A DNA stretch of 64,000 nucleotides from Trueperaceae bacterium (GTDB taxonomy: Bacteria > Deinococcota > Deinococci > Deinococcales > Trueperaceae): NCBI GenBank assembly GCA_023954415.1, contig JAMLIB010000002.1, positions 316,599-380,598 of the forward strand. Direction: 5' to 3'. Position 1 is the stretch's first letter. Every line of letters starts with the position of its first letter. The notes beneath the pieces were generated by a model. It did not search any database, had not been told where the DNA came from, and saw only the letters and a list, made by a program, of their open reading frames with translations. The translations under genes were made by a program, and so were the position numbers. Shown in pieces: positions 26,776-35,388 of the stretch.

Positions 26776-27629
26776 CCCTTTACCCCCGTGAGCACGACTC
26801 CCTCGATGATCTGGCGCTGGAAGATGAAGAAGACCAGCAGGACGGGGATGATGGCGAGGGCCGCCGCCGCCATGATCAGGTTCCACTCGGTGCCCGCCTC
26901 GCCGGAGAAGAACGCGACGCCGACCGGGATCGTGCGCATGGACGGCGACTTGGCCACGATGAGGGGCCACAGGTAGGCGTTCCAGTTCCCGACGAAGTTG
27001 AAGATGCCGAGGGCGGCGAGCCCCGGACCGACGAGCGGCAGGCCGACCCGCCAGAAGAGCCCGAACTCGCTCACGCCGTCCACGCGGCCCGCGTCGAACA
27101 GGTCGCGGGGCAACGACTCGAAGAACTGGCGCATGAGGAACACGCCGAACGCCGGGATGAGGCCAGGGAACGCGATGCCCCAGAACGTGTTGACCCAGCC
27201 GTACTCGGTGGACATGACGTACCAGGGGATCACGAGCATCTCCGTCGGGATCATCAGGGTGCTCAAGATCAGGATGAAGATGAGGTTGCGCCCCGGGAAG
27301 CGCAAGCGCGTGAGCGTGTAGCCGACCAGCGAGGCGAAGAAGAGCACCGACACGGTCGAGATGCCGGCGACGATGAGGCTGTTGAGGAACCAACGCGGGA
27401 ACTGCGTCCTCAGGAGCACGTCCTGGAAGTTGACGAGCGTCCAGACCTGCGGCCAGAAGTTGAAGCGGAAGATCTCCTTGAGCGGCTTGAACGCCGACAG
27501 GACCATCCACAGGAAGGGGAACGCCATGACGACGCTGCCGACGGCCAGGAGGACGTAGGCGGCCAAGCGGCCGAAGTCGAAGCGGAAGCGGCGGCGGCCG
27601 TTCTGAGCGCGTTGAGCCTGGGAGGCCAT
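26772..27629 (-). CDS. Sugar ABC transporter permease (MalG type)
   Basis: A 285-residue permease with six transmembrane helices and the normal length for the family, unlike its paralogue at 15.7 kb. The EAA loop reads DLFDAGRVDGVSEFGLFWRV. The N-terminus has the usual MVLSAFKPLKEIF after helix 1. It pairs with the upstream MalF-type permease, whose stop shares one base with this ATG (TGATG). Confidence 0.9.
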   Translation of the reverse strand: MASQAQRAQNGRRRFRFDFGRLAAYVLLAVGSVVMAFPFLWMVLSAFKPLKEIFRFNFWPQVWTLVNFQDVLLRTQFPRWFLNSLIVAGISTVSVLFFASLVGYTLTRLRFPGRNLIFILILSTLMIPTEMLVIPWYVMSTEYGWVNTFWGIAFPGLIPAFGVFLMRQFFESLPRDLFDAGRVDGVSEFGLFWRVGLPLVGPGLAALGIFNFVGNWNAYLWPLIVAKSPSMRTIPVGVAFFSGEAGTEWNLIMAAAALAIIPVLLVFFIFQRQIIEGVVLTGVKG

Positions 27630-28597
27630 CAGTACTCGACCTTCCTTTGGGTGACCTTGAGCTGGACGAGGGTGATGACGAGGATGATGGCGAACAGGAG
27701 GACCGTGACGGCGGCCGCGTAGCCGATACGGAACTTCTGGAAGGCCTGCTCGTACATGTAGAGGGCGATCGTCAGGGTGCTACCGAGGGGCCCGCCCTGG
27801 TCGGTGAAGTTGATGTTCTGCACCTGGTCGAACATCTGCAGCGTCGAGATGGTCGAGATGATCAGCGAGAAGACGATGACCGGGTTGAGCAGTGGGAAGG
27901 TGATGTGCCAGAACCGCTGCCAGCCGTTGGCGCCGTCGATGGCGGCGGCCTCCTGCATCGGTCGTGGGATGCCCTGGAGCCCTGCCAAGAAGATGACGAC
28001 CTGGAAGCCGAGCTGCTGCCAGATGACGACGGCCGCCACCGCGATGAGCGCCTGCTTCGGGCTCGTGAGGAACGGCTGCGGGTCGATGGCCAGCCACGGC
28101 AGCCCGAGGTTGGTGACGAAGTCGCTCCAGTCGGACAGGAACTTGTTGAAGATGCCGAAGTTGACAGAATACATCCAGCCCCACACCCACGCGACCGCTG
28201 CGGCCGGGGTGACGTAGGGGGCGAAGTAGATGGCGCGAAAGAGTCCCTTGAACCACGTGATGGAGTTGAGCAGGACGGCGCTGAACATGCCGATGCCGAC
28301 CTGCCCGAAGACCACGAGGAGGAAGTAGTAGAGCATGTTCCTCAGGGCCTTGAAGAGATCGCCCTTGGCGGCGAAGTTGGCGTACATCTCGCGGTAGTAC
28401 TGCAGACCGATGAAGGTCCGCTGCTCCGGGTCGACGTGCCAGGTGAAGAACGAGAGCTTCAGAGATTGGACGGCCGGCCACAACCTGAAGAACAGGAAGA
28501 AAGCCAGTGGGACGAGCAGGAACGCGTAAGCCCAGAGCGCCTCTCGCCTGGCGAGCGAGAGCCTCCGGCGACGCGGCGCCCCGTATGAACTCCTCAT
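27629..28597 (-). CDS. Sugar ABC transporter permease (MalF type)
   Basis: A 322-residue permease of normal size. LVPLAFFLFFRLWPAVQSL is helix 1, and the EAA loop is MQEAAAIDGANGWQRFWHIT. AAGGAGG lies just before the ATG. It is separated from the binding-protein gene by 172 bases that hold a perfect 17-bp hairpin. No ATPase is encoded in the operon, as with the other sugar transporter in this window. Confidence 0.9.
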   Translation of the reverse strand: MRSSYGAPRRRRLSLARREALWAYAFLLVPLAFFLFFRLWPAVQSLKLSFFTWHVDPEQRTFIGLQYYREMYANFAAKGDLFKALRNMLYYFLLVVFGQVGIGMFSAVLLNSITWFKGLFRAIYFAPYVTPAAAVAWVWGWMYSVNFGIFNKFLSDWSDFVTNLGLPWLAIDPQPFLTSPKQALIAVAAVVIWQQLGFQVVIFLAGLQGIPRPMQEAAAIDGANGWQRFWHITFPLLNPVIVFSLIISTISTLQMFDQVQNINFTDQGGPLGSTLTIALYMYEQAFQKFRIGYAAAVTVLLFAIILVITLVQLKVTQRKVEY

Positions 28598-28721
28598 GGC
28601 TCCTCCTTAAGCCGGTTCTACCGCTGGTCTTGCGGCCTTCATGAAGATAGCTGTTGGCACGAGTGTACAGGTCGGACGAGTGCACGCCGACCTCGAGCGG
28701 CCTCGAGCGGCGCGCTCGCGG

Positions 28722-28760
28722 GCGGGTCTGGTCTACCGGGAGTCGGTAGACCAGACCCGC
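28722..28760 (-). terminator. Perfect 17-bp hairpin after the binding-protein gene
   Basis: GCGGGTCTGGTCTACCG (28722-28738) pairs with all 17 bases of 28744-28760 around a 5-base loop. It begins ten bases after the binding-protein stop and lacks a following U-run. It most likely stabilises the upstream mRNA and dampens expression of the permeases rather than stopping transcription. Confidence 0.75.
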
Positions 28761-28769
28761 GTCGGTCTC

Positions 28770-30017
28770 TTAGCGGTTGGCGTCGAGCAGGAGCTGCTCT
28801 TCGGCGGCGGCGGCCTTGAGGGCGTCCGCCGGCGAGGTGCCCTGGAGGACGACCTCGTTGATGGCGTCGACCATGGTGTCGCGCTGGCCGGTCTCGTCGA
28901 CGAACACGGTCGCGTGAGCGTAGTCGAGTGCGCGCACGAACGGGCCGTAGACGGGGTCGGCGGCGAGGGCCGGGTCGGAGATGAGGCTACGGCTGGCGGG
29001 CAGCTCGCCCACGACGTCGAGCCACAGCTTCATGGCGTCGTCGCTCGTGACGAACTGGAGGAACTTGGCGGCGGCCTCGAGCTTGGCCGGGTCCTTGGCG
29101 GCGTTCGGCGTGATGGCGTTCATGAAGAACGAGCCGAAGTTCGACTGGATGCCGTTCTCGGCGCGCACGGGCAACTCGGCGACACCCCAGTTGAAGGAGA
29201 CCTTCTGGACGTCGCCGATGGCGAAGGAGCCGTCGACGATCATGGCGATGTTCTCGAGCTGGCGGAAGCCGTCGCGGTAGCCGTTGTTGCCGGGCACGAA
29301 CTCGGGCACGGTGAAGCCGTACTTCGTCACCCAATCGGTGTAGAAGGTGAGGGCGTCGATGCCGGCCTGGTCGGCGTACGTGACGGTGCTGTAGTCGTCG
29401 GAGTACGGCGCGCCGCCGAACTGACGGACGAGGACCTCGCGCACGAGGTGGTGGTCCTGGCCGGTCGGCGCGAAGCCGTAGCCGACCTGGACGAAGCGGT
29501 TGCCCTGCTTGACCGTGAGGGCCTGGGCCATCTCGATGAACTCTTCCCAGGTGGCGGGCGGCGCGTCGTAGCCGGCCGCGGCGAGCATGTCGGCGTTGTA
29601 GAAGAGCGCGAGGCTACGGACGGCGGTAGGCAGGCCGTACCACGTGCCGTCGACCTTGGCGGCCTGGACGAGCGGGGCGAAGTTCTCATCGAGCTCGGCC
29701 GCGTCGAAGTACTGCTCGGGCAGCGGGATGACGTAGCCGGCGCGCTGCCAGGTCGGGAGCCAGCCGTAGAAGAGCTGGGCCACGTCGGCGCCCTGGCCGG
29801 CGGGGAGGGAGGCGGCGACCTGCTGCTGGTAGCCGTCGTACGGGAAGGTCTCCTGCACGACCTTGATGTCGGGGTTGGCGGCTTCGAACTGGGCGATGAG
29901 CTGGTTCATCGCATCGACGCGGGTGGCGTAGTCGTACTGCCAGTAGGTGATGGTGGTCTGGGCAGCACCGATGCTGACCCCCACCATCACGGCCAATAGG
30001 ATTAGGAAACGCTTCAT
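28770..30017 (-). CDS. Sugar ABC transporter substrate-binding protein
   Basis: A 415-residue family 1 extracellular binding protein. The signal peptide ends near residue 19 (SIGAAQT). Ligand-site features include ITYWQYDYATRVDAMNQLI, GADVAQLFYGWLPTWQ and WYGLPTAVRSLALFYNADML. It should feed the permeases downstream. Its ATG overlaps the stop of the upstream lyase gene (ATGA), so uptake and catabolism are coupled. Confidence 0.88.
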   Translation of the reverse strand: MKRFLILLAVMVGVSIGAAQTTITYWQYDYATRVDAMNQLIAQFEAANPDIKVVQETFPYDGYQQQVAASLPAGQGADVAQLFYGWLPTWQRAGYVIPLPEQYFDAAELDENFAPLVQAAKVDGTWYGLPTAVRSLALFYNADMLAAAGYDAPPATWEEFIEMAQALTVKQGNRFVQVGYGFAPTGQDHHLVREVLVRQFGGAPYSDDYSTVTYADQAGIDALTFYTDWVTKYGFTVPEFVPGNNGYRDGFRQLENIAMIVDGSFAIGDVQKVSFNWGVAELPVRAENGIQSNFGSFFMNAITPNAAKDPAKLEAAAKFLQFVTSDDAMKLWLDVVGELPASRSLISDPALAADPVYGPFVRALDYAHATVFVDETGQRDTMVDAINEVVLQGTSPADALKAAAAEEQLLLDANR

Positions 30018-31465
30018 GCTTCGACAAGCTCCTTTCCGGTTCCGCGCAGTCGCGCTGTGGCGAGGGCGAGCGCCTCGGACCGTTCCCGCAGGGCCAGACG
30101 GTCGGCTGCGAGCCGTTCCGTCGCCCGAGCGAGCGCTTTCGTCATGACCTCTGGCGCCGGCATACCGTAGCCGGCGCGGCGCCGCACGAACCCGCTCGGG
30201 TCCACTGCGGCGGCGAGCGCCTCGGCGGAGACCGGCGGTCCGCCGGCTGCCTCCACGTCGGCGGGGGCGGCCGAGGTCAGGAGCCGCCCTTCCGCGCTGA
30301 AACGCCTCACCAAGGTGGCGACCACCTTGTGGGCGTGGGGGAAGGTGAGTCCGTGGTCGCGCGCGAGCACGTCCGCCAGCTCAGTAGCGGTCGTGTCGGT
30401 GCGCAATGCGGCCTCGGCGAGCTTGCGCTCGTCGAAGTCGCCCTGCTCGAGGCAGGCGGCGAGCAGCGTGAGCGCGCCGACGAGCTGGCGGTGCTGCACG
30501 CCGAGGGCGCCCTGGATGTCGGGACCGAAGTCGTTGAGGTCCGTGAAGGGGATGTTGTGATGCGAGTAGGTGACCATGCCGGCCGCGCCCAACACCCGCG
30601 ATAGGCGGGTGCGGGCATGCTCGAGGGAGACGGGGTTGCGTTTCTGAGGCATGATCGATGACCCTTGGACCAGACTATCGTCCAGGCGGTACCAACCGGA
30701 TGCTGCCCAGGACAAGAGATCGTTAACGAACCTGCCGAGCCCGAGCGCGACGGACTGCGCCACGCTCACGATGTCGAACTCCCAGTCGGCGGAGGCGACG
30801 GCGTCGTAAGTGTTCGCCACCGGCGCGTCGAAACCGAGGCTCGCGGCCGTGAACTCGCGCTCGAGCGGATGGCTGCTGCCGGCGAGGGCGGCGGCCCCGA
30901 GCGGGCACGTGTTCATGCGCGCGTAGGCCTCGATCACGCGCCGCGAGTCGCGGGCGAGCTGGTCCTCGACCGCGCCGAGGTAGTGAGCCACCGTGGTGGG
31001 CTGCCCCGGCTGGTGGTGCGTCTGGGCGATCAGGACGGTGCCGACGTGCCGGGCGGCCTTCTCGATGATGAGGCCCCGGAGCGCGACGAGTCGCTCGCCC
31101 GTGTCCAGGAGCGAGTCCCTGCCGGCCATCTTGTAGACGGTCATGTCGAGGTCGTTGCGGCTCAGGCCGACGCGGATGAGGCCGACGGCCTCGCCGATCT
31201 CACCCTCGAGTCGGCGTTGGAGCGCGAAGTAGTAGTCGGGTACGTCGTCGCCCTGCTCGGGGGCCGGCAGGGCGTGCTGCGCCACCAGGGCGGCGCGCAC
31301 CTCGGCCCCCGCGGCCTGCTGCGCGGGCCCCGAGTAGGCGGGCAGGCGCAGGACGGTGTCGAGGTGAGCCGTCATGGCGTCGATGAAGTGGTGCGAGAGG
31401 TGCGCGGCGGCGTGCCGGAAGTCCGGCTCCAGCACCTGCTTGCGGTAGGCGGGGTGCCAGCTCAT
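30014..31465 (-). CDS. Argininosuccinate lyase-like enzyme (fumarase/aspartase superfamily)
   Basis: A 483-residue member of the superfamily that eliminates fumarate or a similar leaving group. The signature GSSIMPQKRNP is present, with the catalytic Ser in the mobile loop, and AQTHHQPGQPTTVAHYL resembles the ASL histidine region. Context argues against arginine biosynthesis: it lies between an amidohydrolase and a sugar-binding protein under a ROK regulator, with four-base overlaps on both sides. A catabolic lyase acting on an N- or C-substituted acid is likelier; the substrate is unknown. Confidence 0.75.
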   Translation of the reverse strand: MSWHPAYRKQVLEPDFRHAAAHLSHHFIDAMTAHLDTVLRLPAYSGPAQQAAGAEVRAALVAQHALPAPEQGDDVPDYYFALQRRLEGEIGEAVGLIRVGLSRNDLDMTVYKMAGRDSLLDTGERLVALRGLIIEKAARHVGTVLIAQTHHQPGQPTTVAHYLGAVEDQLARDSRRVIEAYARMNTCPLGAAALAGSSHPLEREFTAASLGFDAPVANTYDAVASADWEFDIVSVAQSVALGLGRFVNDLLSWAASGWYRLDDSLVQGSSIMPQKRNPVSLEHARTRLSRVLGAAGMVTYSHHNIPFTDLNDFGPDIQGALGVQHRQLVGALTLLAACLEQGDFDERKLAEAALRTDTTATELADVLARDHGLTFPHAHKVVATLVRRFSAEGRLLTSAAPADVEAAGGPPVSAEALAAAVDPSGFVRRRAGYGMPAPEVMTKALARATERLAADRLALRERSEALALATARLRGTGKELVEA

Positions 31466-32412
31466 GAGGCCGCTCCTGCCTGCCGCTCGGTGAGGCCCAG
31501 GAGGCGGGCGGCGTTACCCCCGAAGATGAGCTCCACTTCCGCCTCGCTGACGCCGAGCGTGTAGCACGCGCGCAGCTGGTCGAGCAGGTAGCGCTCGGAG
31601 AAGCCGCGCGGGAAGAGGCTCGAGTCGGAGCCGAAGACGATCCGCTCGGCCCCGACCGTCTCGAGCGCCTTGCGGTAGAGGTCCTCGAGCGTGAGCGGGT
31701 AGGGCATCCAGCGCATCCACTGGTTGGAGCCGGACGTGTCTATGTAGACGTTAGGCAGGCTCCAGCACAGCGCGAGGAGGTCGTCGAAGTAGCCGGCGCC
31801 GAAGTGCGGGACGACGAACGGGATCTCCGGGAAGTCGCGGGCGACCTCGAAGAGCGATAAGGGGCTCATGCGCGGGTGCTGCACGATGCCGCCGCCCCTG
31901 CCGAGGAAGCCGAAGTGGATGAGGGCCGGCAGGCGCTTCTCGGCCAGGAACTCCCAGACGCCGCGCAGCTCGGGCGCCTCGAAGGGGTACTCCGTGCGGG
32001 GCCCCAGGAGCTTGTAGCCGCGCAGGCCCAGCTCGTCGACGGCGCGCCTGAGCTCGGCGTCCGCCCCCGGCCGGAGGGCATGGTGGGCGAACCCGATGAA
32101 CTTGTCCGGGTGGCGCGCCACGATGCCCGCGAGGCGATCGTTGGTGTTGGCGCTCACGAAGACGACCTTGTGAAGGCCGTAGCGCTCGACCTCGCCGACC
32201 CAGCGCGCCAGGTAGGCGTCTACCTCGGCGTCCGTCCGCGCCGCCGGCTCGGTCGGCTCCGTGTTCCACTCGCGCGCCATGCGCTCGCCGCGCTCACGCG
32301 CGTACGCCTGGAGCAACGGGTGCTGCTGCTTGGGGTCGGGCGGCAGGCCGAGGGTGTTGGCTACGGGGAAGTGGACGTGCATGTCTATGACGCGCAGATG
32401 GCGGTAGCTCAT
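31462..32412 (-). CDS. Amidohydrolase family protein (Amidohydro_2/TIM barrel)
   Basis: A 316-residue metal-dependent TIM-barrel enzyme. The first strand carries VIDMHVHF with metal ligands His12 and His14; ALIHFGFLG, PHFGAGYF and VFGSDSSLFPRGF supply the later His and Asp ligands. This group includes lactonases and non-oxidative decarboxylases. The ATG overlaps the ROK gene stop (ATGA) and its own stop overlaps the lyase start. It probably opens a lactone or removes a carboxyl or acyl group in the pathway; that is inference. Confidence 0.78.
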   Translation of the reverse strand: MSYRHLRVIDMHVHFPVANTLGLPPDPKQQHPLLQAYARERGERMAREWNTEPTEPAARTDAEVDAYLARWVGEVERYGLHKVVFVSANTNDRLAGIVARHPDKFIGFAHHALRPGADAELRRAVDELGLRGYKLLGPRTEYPFEAPELRGVWEFLAEKRLPALIHFGFLGRGGGIVQHPRMSPLSLFEVARDFPEIPFVVPHFGAGYFDDLLALCWSLPNVYIDTSGSNQWMRWMPYPLTLEDLYRKALETVGAERIVFGSDSSLFPRGFSERYLLDQLRACYTLGVSEAEVELIFGGNAARLLGLTERQAGAAS

Positions 32413-33536
32413 ATCTGGCTCCCAACGTGCTGCTCGAGGCTGGCGACCTCGGCCTTGAGGCGCTCCAGGGCCAGCTGCCCGAGGCCGTGCAACGCGGCTA
32501 TCGGACCGAGCGAGCCCGCCCTTATCGAGGTCGCCAGCGGCAACGACCACCGGCGCGCCAGCTCCTCCGCCAGGCGCCCCCCCGGGTCCGCGGCCCACGC
32601 GACGACGACCAGCTCGGGGTCGAAGACGCAGGCTAGGTTATGCAGCACGAGCCGCACGCCGGCCGCGAGGCGCTCGAAGGCGTCCGCGCGCTCGGGAGCA
32701 GCGAGGTCGAGGGAGCCGTCCACGACTACGTCGGCGACGATGCTGAGCAGGTGCCGTTCCAGGGGGCCAGGCGCGCCGAGGTCGAGGCCCTCCTCCGGCA
32801 GGCCGGGCAGGAGGCTGTAGCCGACCTCGCCCGCGGCCCGGTGCGAGCCCCGGTAGAGCTGGCCGCCGAGCACGATGCCGGCGCCGACGCCGCCCGTGAT
32901 GGTCAGGTAGACGACGTCCTTGTATCCTTCGCCGACGCCCTGATGCAGCTCGCCGATGGCGAGCGCGTTCACGTCGTTCTCGAGGAGCACGCGCAGCCCG
33001 CTGGCGCGGCGGAGGAGGTCGCCCGCGTCGAACTCGTGCCAGCCGAGGCTGGGGGCGAGGCGCACGCTCGAGCCGTCCCGACCGATGACGCCAGGGATGG
33101 CGACGGCCAGCCATGCGTACGGCGTGCCGGTCGCGGCACCTTCCGCGACCGTGGCGCGAAGCCAGGCCGTGAGCCCGCCCTCGAGACCCGGCGCCAGGCG
33201 CGGGCCGGGCTCCAGTTCGAAGAGGCCGCCGGTCAGGTCGATACGCGCGGCACGTAAGCGGCTGCCGGAGAGGTCTACCGCCAGGACGTTGCGCGCCGAG
33301 GGCACGAGGCGCAAGAGCCGGGCCGGGCGCCCGCCGCCGGACGGGCCGACCGCGCCCTCGTCCACGAGCCCTAGCGCCACGAGCTCCTGGCCGATGGTGG
33401 TGACGGTGGGGACGCTGAGGCGGGTCGCTCGGGAGAGCTCGGAGCGCGAGGCCACCTTGCGCGACAGGAGCGCTTCGAGCACGGCGAGGCGGTTGTGCTC
33501 GCGCACCGTATCGTGTTGGACGCTCCTCAGTTCCAC
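32409..33536 (-). CDS. ROK family transcriptional regulator
   Basis: A 375-residue regulator with an N-terminal winged helix (about 8-60; RKVASRSELSRATRLSVPTV) and a ROK sugar-binding domain (VLAVDLSGSRL, LENDVNALAIGE, GVGAGIVLGGQLY). The CXCGXXGC zinc motif of NagC/Mlc is absent. GTG 33536 was chosen because CAGGAGG lies just upstream; an earlier TTG at 33563 has none. It heads the seven-gene operon and probably represses it through the palindrome at the promoter until a sugar ligand binds. Confidence 0.85.
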   Translation of the reverse strand: MELRSVQHDTVREHNRLAVLEALLSRKVASRSELSRATRLSVPTVTTIGQELVALGLVDEGAVGPSGGGRPARLLRLVPSARNVLAVDLSGSRLRAARIDLTGGLFELEPGPRLAPGLEGGLTAWLRATVAEGAATGTPYAWLAVAIPGVIGRDGSSVRLAPSLGWHEFDAGDLLRRASGLRVLLENDVNALAIGELHQGVGEGYKDVVYLTITGGVGAGIVLGGQLYRGSHRAAGEVGYSLLPGLPEEGLDLGAPGPLERHLLSIVADVVVDGSLDLAAPERADAFERLAAGVRLVLHNLACVFDPELVVVAWAADPGGRLAEELARRWSLPLATSIRAGSLGPIAALHGLGQLALERLKAEVASLEQHVGSQI

Positions 33537-33567
33537 CCCGCCTCCTGACAGCAGGTTTTGCAAAGTC

Positions 33568-33607
33568 CTTACGTAAGCAGGTTATGGCCGCGAACGTCGC
33601 TAGTCAA
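33568..33607 (-). promoter_or_regulatory. Promoter and operator of the ROK operon
   Basis: On the minus strand TTGACT (complement of 33602-33607), a 17-base spacer and TAACCT (complement of 33579-33584) form a strong promoter. CTTACGTAAG (33568-33577), a perfect 10-bp palindrome, covers the predicted start of transcription and is the best candidate ROK binding site. Confidence 0.7.
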
Positions 33608-33725
33608 GCCCGGGTCGTGGGCGGCGGGTACACAGCGGCCGCCGCGGCCGCGCCTCCGGCACCGGCGCCACCGACTCGCGCGGCGGCTCGGTGGTCCCCC
33701 ATCCTCACGCGGCCGCCCCTTGCGG

Positions 33726-35204
33726 CTAGAGCTTGGACCTGCCGCGGCCGCGCCGCGAGCCGCCAGCCCTACCGCCATGCGAGCCGGCCGGAGCATGACG
33801 CCCGCCGCGGAGCAGGTCGCGCGTGCGCCAGGCGCGCGGCTCCGCCACCCGCCGCACGAAGAGCCAGGCGAGCATGCGCCCGACCCCCGTCACCACGAAC
33901 AGGCTGTGGTAGCCCGACCAGGCCGGCAGCCAACCCGGGGCCGAGAAGCTCTGGAGCAACCCGAGGAGTGGACCGGCGAGGGCGCCGCCCGCGAAGCCGG
34001 CCACCCCCTGCACGAGCGAGTACATGGCGATGAACGTCACGCGCCTCGAGCGCGGCGCGGCGCCGAGCGCCAGGCTGAAGACGGAGGGGCCGATCGCGCC
34101 CCACGCGATGGCGTCGAAGAAGCCGGAGAGCCAGATGTACGTCAGGTCGCCCGTCAGGCCCGCGAGTATCCAGGTCGTCGGTAGGAGTGCGCCGGCCAGG
34201 AACGTTCCGACGGCGAGCACCGGTTTGTTCCCGATGCGGTCGGCCACCCGCCCCCACTGCATCGTGGCCAGCAGCGCGGTCACGGCGTTGATCGTGCTCC
34301 AGTACGCGATCTGCGTGAACGTCATGTGCAGGTCCTCGAGCCAGTACGGCACGACGAACGGCCCACCGAGCATCACGACGAACTGCCAGTAGATCGCGAA
34401 CGTCAGGAAGCGGCGGAAGTTCTTGTCCGCGAGGGGCACGCGGAAGAGTTCGCCGAGTCCGACCTTGCGTTGCTCGGTCGGCGGGTCGTAGTGGAAGAGG
34501 AGGAGCGCGACGGCGACGAGCGAGGCGACGATCGCCACGCCGAGCACGAGCTGGAACGAGAGCGGGGCGGCCACCCTGTCGAGGAACGCGCCGGCGGCCA
34601 GGTTGGCGGCCATGCCGACCACCCCTAGGACGCCGGCGCGCATGCCGAAGTAGCTGCCGCGCCGCGCCTCCGGGACGACGTCGCCCATCCACGCCGTCCA
34701 CACCGTCGCCGTGGCCGCCTGGAACGTCATGGCGAAGAAGACGAGGGCGACGAGCAGCACGGGGCGGGCGGCGTCCGGGACCGCCAGGGCGGGCAGGAGC
34801 GCCCCGATGATCCAACTGGCCCTGCCGATGGCGGCCAGGGTCGCCACGACGACCTTGCGCCTGCCCATCACCTCCGCCACCCATGCCCCGAACGGGCTCG
34901 CCACCTGCGCGAGCAGCGGCATGCTGCTCGCCAGGGCTATCTGCGTCGGCGTGGCGCCAAGGTGCAGCAGGTAGCCGACGAGGACGCTGCCCGTCGTCCA
35001 GTTGAGCAGGATCTGCGTGAGGCTGCCTTCGACGACGGAGAGGCGCATGGTGCGCCTGACGAGCATGCCGGTGCGCTCGTCAGGCGCACCCGAGTGCGCG
35101 AGGGCCGCGGCGCCGTCCGGGAGCGCGCCCGCCCCGTCGGCCGCTAGCGCGGTCGGTGAAGCCGGGTCGGGTTGTGATGATGATGTCGGGTCAGGCGGAG
35201 ACAC
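33726..35204 (-). CDS. Major facilitator superfamily transporter
   Basis: A 492-residue carrier with 12 predicted helices. The loop 2-3 motif is GAWVAEVMGRRKVV, the MFS pattern GX3DRXGRR in altered form, and a matching GRVADRIGNK occurs in the second half. A Gly/Arg-rich tail ends the protein. Start choice is uncertain: GTG 35204 has AGAAGG five bases upstream, while GTG 35237 would add 11 residues. Substrate unknown. It lies downstream of the amine-catabolism genes on the same strand. Confidence 0.8.
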   Translation of the reverse strand: MSPPDPTSSSQPDPASPTALAADGAGALPDGAAALAHSGAPDERTGMLVRRTMRLSVVEGSLTQILLNWTTGSVLVGYLLHLGATPTQIALASSMPLLAQVASPFGAWVAEVMGRRKVVVATLAAIGRASWIIGALLPALAVPDAARPVLLVALVFFAMTFQAATATVWTAWMGDVVPEARRGSYFGMRAGVLGVVGMAANLAAGAFLDRVAAPLSFQLVLGVAIVASLVAVALLLFHYDPPTEQRKVGLGELFRVPLADKNFRRFLTFAIYWQFVVMLGGPFVVPYWLEDLHMTFTQIAYWSTINAVTALLATMQWGRVADRIGNKPVLAVGTFLAGALLPTTWILAGLTGDLTYIWLSGFFDAIAWGAIGPSVFSLALGAAPRSRRVTFIAMYSLVQGVAGFAGGALAGPLLGLLQSFSAPGWLPAWSGYHSLFVVTGVGRMLAWLFVRRVAEPRAWRTRDLLRGGRHAPAGSHGGRAGGSRRGRGRSKL

Positions 35205-35296
35205 GGTGGCCTTCTGCTCATCACACTCTAGGCTCACGGGGTGGGCTTCGACAGCAGCGTCTTCCGCTCCCCCTAAGGCATCACTCTACGCTCGCC

Positions 35297-35306
35297 GGGG
35301 GGGGGG
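35297..35306. repeat. Run of ten G between MFS and aldehyde dehydrogenase genes
   Basis: An uninterrupted G10 tract (C10 on the minus strand) about 90 bases before the MFS gene start and beside a TAGAGT hexamer (complement of 35283-35288). Homopolymers this long are rare in this window and prone to slippage. Confidence 0.7.
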
Positions 35307-35388
35307 CGGCGGCCGCGCTAGTGGCCTCCTCGCCCCCGAGGCAGCCTGCGCGCGCCCGGCAACCCGGCGCTCGCGAGGCGCAGGACCG

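Noticed and set aside
30014-31465. True arginine-pathway argininosuccinate lyase
   Set aside because: The fold fits, but no arg gene is nearby and the gene is embedded by overlaps in a sugar catabolic operon. Called lyase-like only.
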